The notes beneath the pieces were generated by a model. That model was not told where the DNA came from and searched no databases. It saw nothing but the letters and a program-made list of their open reading frames with translations. DNA of 64,000 nucleotides. Source: Dryococelus australis (Eukaryota; Arthropoda; Insecta; Phasmatodea; Phasmatidae). This document shows, one piece after another, positions 51,301-57,300 of this stretch. The stretch is taken from the NCBI GenBank assembly GCA_029891345.1, contig CM057005.1, positions 62,513,760 to 62,577,759 on the forward strand, read 5' to 3'. The translations under genes and the position numbers were made by a program. Each line of letters opens with the position of its first letter. Position 1 is the stretch's first letter.

Positions 51301-54300
51301 TAATAGTGCTGTGTGTTTGATGGGAAGAAACCGGTAGCCATCTAATGTGTATGCCTTAGTTCGGTTTAATAACTTCCCCCGGATTCCGTTGGCAGTGCAC
51401 AGCGTAATCTTCGTCCAACTGTGAATACAGATATATACCCTGGAAATAAAAGTAAGAAAGTAGAAAGCAACGTGTGTTTATTGAAAGTTCATTAGACACA
51501 TGGTTCCAGGTGTAGGTGACCTGGTTCTAAATAAACTGGAAAAACTGATTCTGGACGAAAATAAGAATTACAGTTAAACTACTAATTTAAAGTGTCTAGA
51601 GGAGTCAAATGAAGTTAAAAGAAGAAAGTTTGTGTTTGTATGTCGCCAGGTTGACTGGTCGTCGACATGCGTAGTTGGTTGCCACGAAGGTGTACTTGTA
51701 GGCTTCGAACTTCTCTAGAGCTCCCGTGCACTAAGAGTGCTGTGGGCGATGCAAGTGATGTGATAGAATGACTCCACAGCTCGGCTGCAGCCGGACTTAT
51801 ATAGTTGTAGCTTGTAGGCTGCGGCCCTGGGTGGCGTGAGAATTATCTTGTCAATAGTTCTGACTTCGTGTCTCGTCACGTCTGCTCGGCCCTGCCAGAG
51901 GTCTGGGCAGCTTGTAGGCATCGAGTGTGGGGAGGGGGGCAGCGTGCCTGTCGGGATGCGTGCCTTCCAGGTGAGAAGAAAAAAAAACAGAAGTTCTCGT
52001 TGCCTATAGAGGTAGGCAACGTGTTGCTCATGTCTGTAGAGATGGGAGCAGTACTCCTAGACGATGAGTCGGAGTCGTATTATAATAGGTGTAGAAGCGG
52101 CACGTATCAAAGGATAAAAAATGATGAAAAAGTAACTAGGGTATCAAAAGTGCTCACTTTACCGTGAACATGCTGTAATAATGTTTCATACACTACCTCT
52201 ATGGTAATACACAATCTTCTCTTCTTTCCACTCAATATATATGTTCACCAACATAATTACAGTGTTTCCTTGCTCTAGATGAGAGCACTCAGTTCTGTAA
52301 AATAAAATAATAGTACACCATTTAAAGCCTTGTAAATCAAGTTTCAGCCCATTACACAAAATCAATCTTGAATAGATACAGAATGGTTTGTGTGTGTTGA
52401 GGACAAAAACACAATTGTGAATGCAACTATCCTCTACTTCTTTATTGTGTGATTTCATCTTGCCCTCGTCATACACATTCTGTTTCTCACCGTCAGGACC
52501 TACTCCTTATTTAATTAGGTATCTTGTTATGAAGCTTGACACCCAGTGAAGGAAAGCAAATGGGTCTGGAAGGATAAGGATAGTTTTTCTGGCTTGCCCA
52601 TAGCTAATTTCAATAATGTTTTATGCACCAGTCATTGATCTGGGTTTATTTCTAGGTTAGTAAAGTCACTGCACTGATGTGTGATGCCTTGGCTGACTGG
52701 ACGTTCACTACGTCGATGGGAGTTTGATTTTGCGGGGCACCCCTTCTTGCAGGGTTACTGGTTTAGTCAAGTTCCTACATGGCACTTGTGCACGTCCAGT
52801 GTAGAGGACAGGACTGGCCTGGTAGCTTTGCAGCAGGGCACTAAGTTGGGTTCAGGCAAAGTGATTTTTCGCTTCAGGCTAGGAGCTCTGCGGGATACCT
52901 GGGTGATGGGTACCATCTGTGCTTAGCTTGACCTTGAGGGTTTCTATTGGGCGAATATGTGCTGTAGGCAAACTAGTATTCAGAATTCTGACGTTTGATT
53001 GTGCTGGTGGGGACTGAGCAACTGATTCAAGTCGGAAGTAAGCGGTCCGAATTATTGATGTCTGATTCTGCTGGCTGAGGTATTTGGCGATCTAAGAGTG
53101 AATCTCCTCATTCAGATGTGTCGGGATCTCAAACAAGTCCTTAGGGATCATTGGAGTGATGGGTACTTGTAGATGGCGCAGAGCCTGTGCTTGTTCCTTA
53201 GTCACGAGCTGGTTGGTGTAGGCGAGGAGGTTAGGGGTAAGTTCTTGTAGACGCCCGGAGGCAGTCAGCACTTGCTTCACCTTCTCATGAATACCAATGT
53301 GATGGGAGAAAGGCATCAGGAGACCAGAACACCCCTCTTTTGCATGAGATGAAATGCAGGGAACAGGTTACTCTACTACACGTCGAGCCACATAGTGTGT
53401 CTGCCGAGCGAACGGACACCCTATCACAGTGTTTGGTGCCTAAACGCGGTGAACACTGGGAGTCAGGCCTCATCATCAACAGTCCCTGTACGTGGGTGTA
53501 TGTTCTGAAGCCAAGTTTTCTTAACTCAGGAAACGACCCCTCTGGTGCCTAAACGAGGTGGAGAGGACGAGCACCGAGCAGACAAGCTGAACTTGAGAAG
53601 CAGAGTACCTGTGTGTGGGCTCTACCCGTTTTGCCTACCAGGGCATGCAGATAGGCTGGCTTGTTTGCTAGGTGTGTGTGGGGATTCAAACCGTGTTGTG
53701 GCTCAAGTGAGTAAGTTTCCCGGGTCACCTGTGTTTCTTTCAACGATATGAAGTCGACTGGGATTAGTGCAATGTCTACAGGAAAGGGGTACCCTTGAGT
53801 CAGATGAAACACTGTTTATTACATCTTACGAGATATAAACATTTGGTGTCGCACTACGTCCTATGCTGTCCAGGTAGAGGTGACCTGGTTCTGAACTAAC
53901 AATGGTTGGGTAGATGAGCGCTGTGAAAACAATTTAAACTTGTACTATACAGTTGTTACCCACAAGGGGGCTGCAGTATCTAAGTGTGTAGACGACATGG
54001 CGGTTTGATTTCTTCGGCACAAATGCAGTGAAGGACAAGTAGGGTTGAGATAGTATGGCTCCAGGGAAGAGGCGCGGTGGAGACCAAGGTGAGGTTTTTC
54101 CTTCGGCACTAAGAGTTCAGTGAAAGAAGGAAGGTAGAGCTAGAAGGGTAGCTGGAAGTTGCAGACTTATCAGCGCAATGAAGAAATGAAGACTGGTCCT
54201 GAGCAAGCGTCGCAGCCCGCTATTTGTTCTTTGCTGGAGGCTTCCTCTGCTGTCATTGGCTGCCGAGTTCGTGGACGAGTGGTTGCAGGTTAGAAATGGG

Positions 54301-57300
54301 GAGTGGCAATGGCATAGCTTCCGGGAGCCATGATGTCACCGGATGGCTTGGAGAATGGAGGAGGTGACGAAGCATACTGGTGTAGCCATCTAGTGGTGTG
54401 CAGTGGAACTCAGTGCCTTGGTTGCATAACCTCAGTGGGCCGGTGAGTAATAAAATTTGCAGGCTGGAACATCTATTCTTGCCGTAGTAAACAGTACAAT
54501 ATCTTGACATCTCATGGCGGTCAACAATAAAACTCATTCGAAATGAGACACATGGCTATGCTTATTGATGAGTTGAAGTCGGTTAAATACCATTGTTGCA
54601 AAGACGTCATGCGTCCGTTCATATCCATGTGCAAGATACAGTTCATTCAGCCTGCTTACAGGGCTGACCTCCAGCACAACTAGAACCATTGGTTGGAGTA
54701 TCGTACTGACACCCACTATCTTCCATTTAATGCCTTTCTCAAAGTGAAGACCTCCACCACCACAAAAAACTTTGATAGAAGAAATCCAATGCTTAGAAAC
54801 ATTTATTTTGATGCACTATTAGCGCTGTTTGCTAGCCACAGCATCTGGTGCTGCCCTCCCTCCTCCCTCCCTAGCACACCATAGTGCCAAGCGCCATCGC
54901 AAATTTTGCTTCTGTACCGTTCCATTTTAAAAGCTGAGTGAAGCCCTTGCCGCTTGAGAGGCCGTTAATCTGCACGGCGCCGTGCTCCAGTCGAGTAATG
55001 TACCCACTCCCTTGCTTGCTTTGCCCTGGCCAGCAGGCACCAAATGCACACTCTCGCCATGTATCATGGGAGATTTCCCCCTCCATATGGCCCGCTCCAG
55101 CCACTCCTCACTCGCGTTGTGTATGGAGAGTTTATATTTCCTCACACAACCTCCAAACAGGGTAGTGTGAATCATTTTAGCACTCTTGCTATCTCTCCAC
55201 TCTACCCATTTACGTTTGCTTTCAGCACTTTCTACGTAAATCTTGTTCGTTTTTGCCGCCTTAGCCTTTAACTTGTGTTTTCTCAAATGCGTTGGAAAGA
55301 AGCTCTTGTCGCGGAGCCTTCTCCAAAGTTACGAGTGCTGGCCTACATGCCTCGTCCGAACTGTAGTGTGTACTGGGATCACTCTCACCTTGAGACTCTG
55401 TTAGAACCTCATTACCACCCTGCGGTAAACAGATTGGCAAACTTGGTCCCTCATCCATCAGATGTTTGCAGGCACAGGTCAGAGATATGCGTTTTGTACA
55501 ATCCTTCAGATGGAATAAAATATATATTTCCCAGTTACCTCTTTGTTTCGCTTTATGCCTCCCTTTCCTGCTTCTGTGTACATATCCGTCTAAATACTTC
55601 CAGGTACACACACAGTCTTCACGTTATAGAATCAAACCACATACCTACTAAAGTGCGCTCCCACCTCTTGTCAACGTTTGGTGTCTAGTGCTGGCTGGTT
55701 CGTTGCCCTGTAGTGCCACTGAGGCAAGGGGGAGAGAGCTTTTCTCTGAGGCTTCAGGAGAACAAACACATTAGGTTACTACGATTCTCAGGCTACAAAC
55801 AGGTTACGCCGCTTACTGAGAGCCGTAGGGACATTGGGTGGGGAATGCTGTGAACTCGGAGGAGAAGTTGAGATCAATAGTTGGTCATGCCGCTCACTCA
55901 ACTTCTCCTGAGGAGGATCAGGGGGTCCTCTCCCCAAGTCACTGTAGGCCCGAGCACCGTCAATCACGAAGTGTACTTTGCATTGCCAATTGATCGATAG
56001 GACTCCAGCAGTGTCAGCCCAAAGCACCGACCCCAGGAAGAGTTAAGTTCTTTCATGGAAGAACCATGCCATAACCTATCCTCCCCTGTGTTCCAATGTC
56101 ACTGTACTTAGATCTGTTGTCATGCTTGTACCCAGGACACCTGCTGAATCTTATAATAGTGTTTCTTTAACTCTTCTTTTAGTTTTATACCCTAAAAAGT
56201 GACATAACGTTACTGAATGTGCATAGCTGTGTACCCACAGCTCTTCCATTGCCTCATTACCAGTTGGGCCAGAAAAGGGATATCATGATCCACATTGCTC
56301 AAGTTACTCGGCTCTGGTGCACCAGGAGTTCAAATGTGTTGGCCCATATAGCCTTTAGAATTCCTGGTTAGGAGACTTAGTTTCCCTAGTGTGTGTAGAG
56401 GGATACGGAGTCAGTGCACCATCACCATGTTACCCAACTGGCATCAATTTTAGTATAAGTCATGTCATTAATAAATACTAGAAAACTGAACTTATTTAAT
56501 AGTTATAAAACTTCAGATTCCTCAAATGAATATGTTCATCCCACTGATATAAATTAAAAAAATGAAACAAGGCAGTTAAATAATATTCTCAATCATCTTC
56601 TCTCGCTAAACTTACCAAAGTTAGGTTTCAACAAAATGTATGTTACGTATTTGGTAGGGCATATTATTATGTTTTACTGCTTTCTCCCAGACTGAGTTAA
56701 CGATGATATTGTTATGCACTCGCTGCTTCGCATCCTGCGTGAGCGAGTGGAAGTGAAGGACTACAGTTATATGATAGAGAGCAGCCTATCATAAATCATG
56801 CCACAACACACGCTGATAATCTTATTGCAGCGCATGCCTCACTGACCCTGAGAAGCTCATATTTCTCCATTTATCACACAGGAACATCACCACCATAACT
56901 ATTACTTTTCTCACATCATCTTGGATTGCTGAGAATGTTCTAGAGCGCACCTGCTTCAAGTATAAACACCATAGGCGAGCCTCTGAGCGGGGAGTGATTA
57001 ATTGCAGAGAGTTTGGCATCTTGTGTGATCTTAAGCGACCGTTGGGTCGAGGGATGGCTGCAGCGATCTGTGAGAGTGCATCAGCAAGCTTGTGTGCAAT
57101 AAAGTGTGGGACTGATCTGCAGGACTGTGGACTGGATGCATGAGTGAAAAGACATTCGGGAGGATGGAAATAGACAGTTTTAACTAAATGTGTGAAAATA
57201 ATTGGAGCCGTTTAAGGGACATTAGCAAGAGTAAAGACTTTAATTGAAATGGAGATAGTAATTAAATATTGCACTCAGTAAGAATAGTAAGAGTTAATGG

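Larger units (their letters stand above)
48374..52175. mobile_element. MITE family B, copy 3, split by two LTR-type insertions
   Basis: The ends (AAGCTATTCACTGTAAATTG at left; GTGCTCACTTTACCGTGAAC at right) and three internal pieces match the compact copy at 11022-11262. The pieces are 48374-48462, 50427-50510 (with CGGTGGAATATACACACTGT and GGCAATATTTATTAAG) and 52110-52175. TA flanks are at 48372-48373 and 52176-52177. The gaps are filled by I1 (48463-50426) and I2 (50511-52109). Confidence 0.85.
53092..54340 (-). mobile_element. LTR-like unit on the minus strand with small ORF, in CABIN1 intron 6
   Basis: Read on the minus strand: CRE-like TGACATCA (54331-54338), CCAAT (54255-54259), a weak TATA (54221-54226), the conserved hairpin (53870-53888), AATAAA (53815-53820), then a small ORF (53092-53316) related to the one at 45129-45515. 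GTTTAGGCACCA occurs twice between (about 53427-53442 and 53537-53554). Outer ends were not found, so limits are approximate. Confidence 0.55.

Noticed and set aside
55788-56027. Retropepsin-like block in a minus-strand frame
   Set aside because: The Asp-Thr-Gly core is absent and no flanking protease blocks are seen; mentioned only as weak context, not annotated as a protease.
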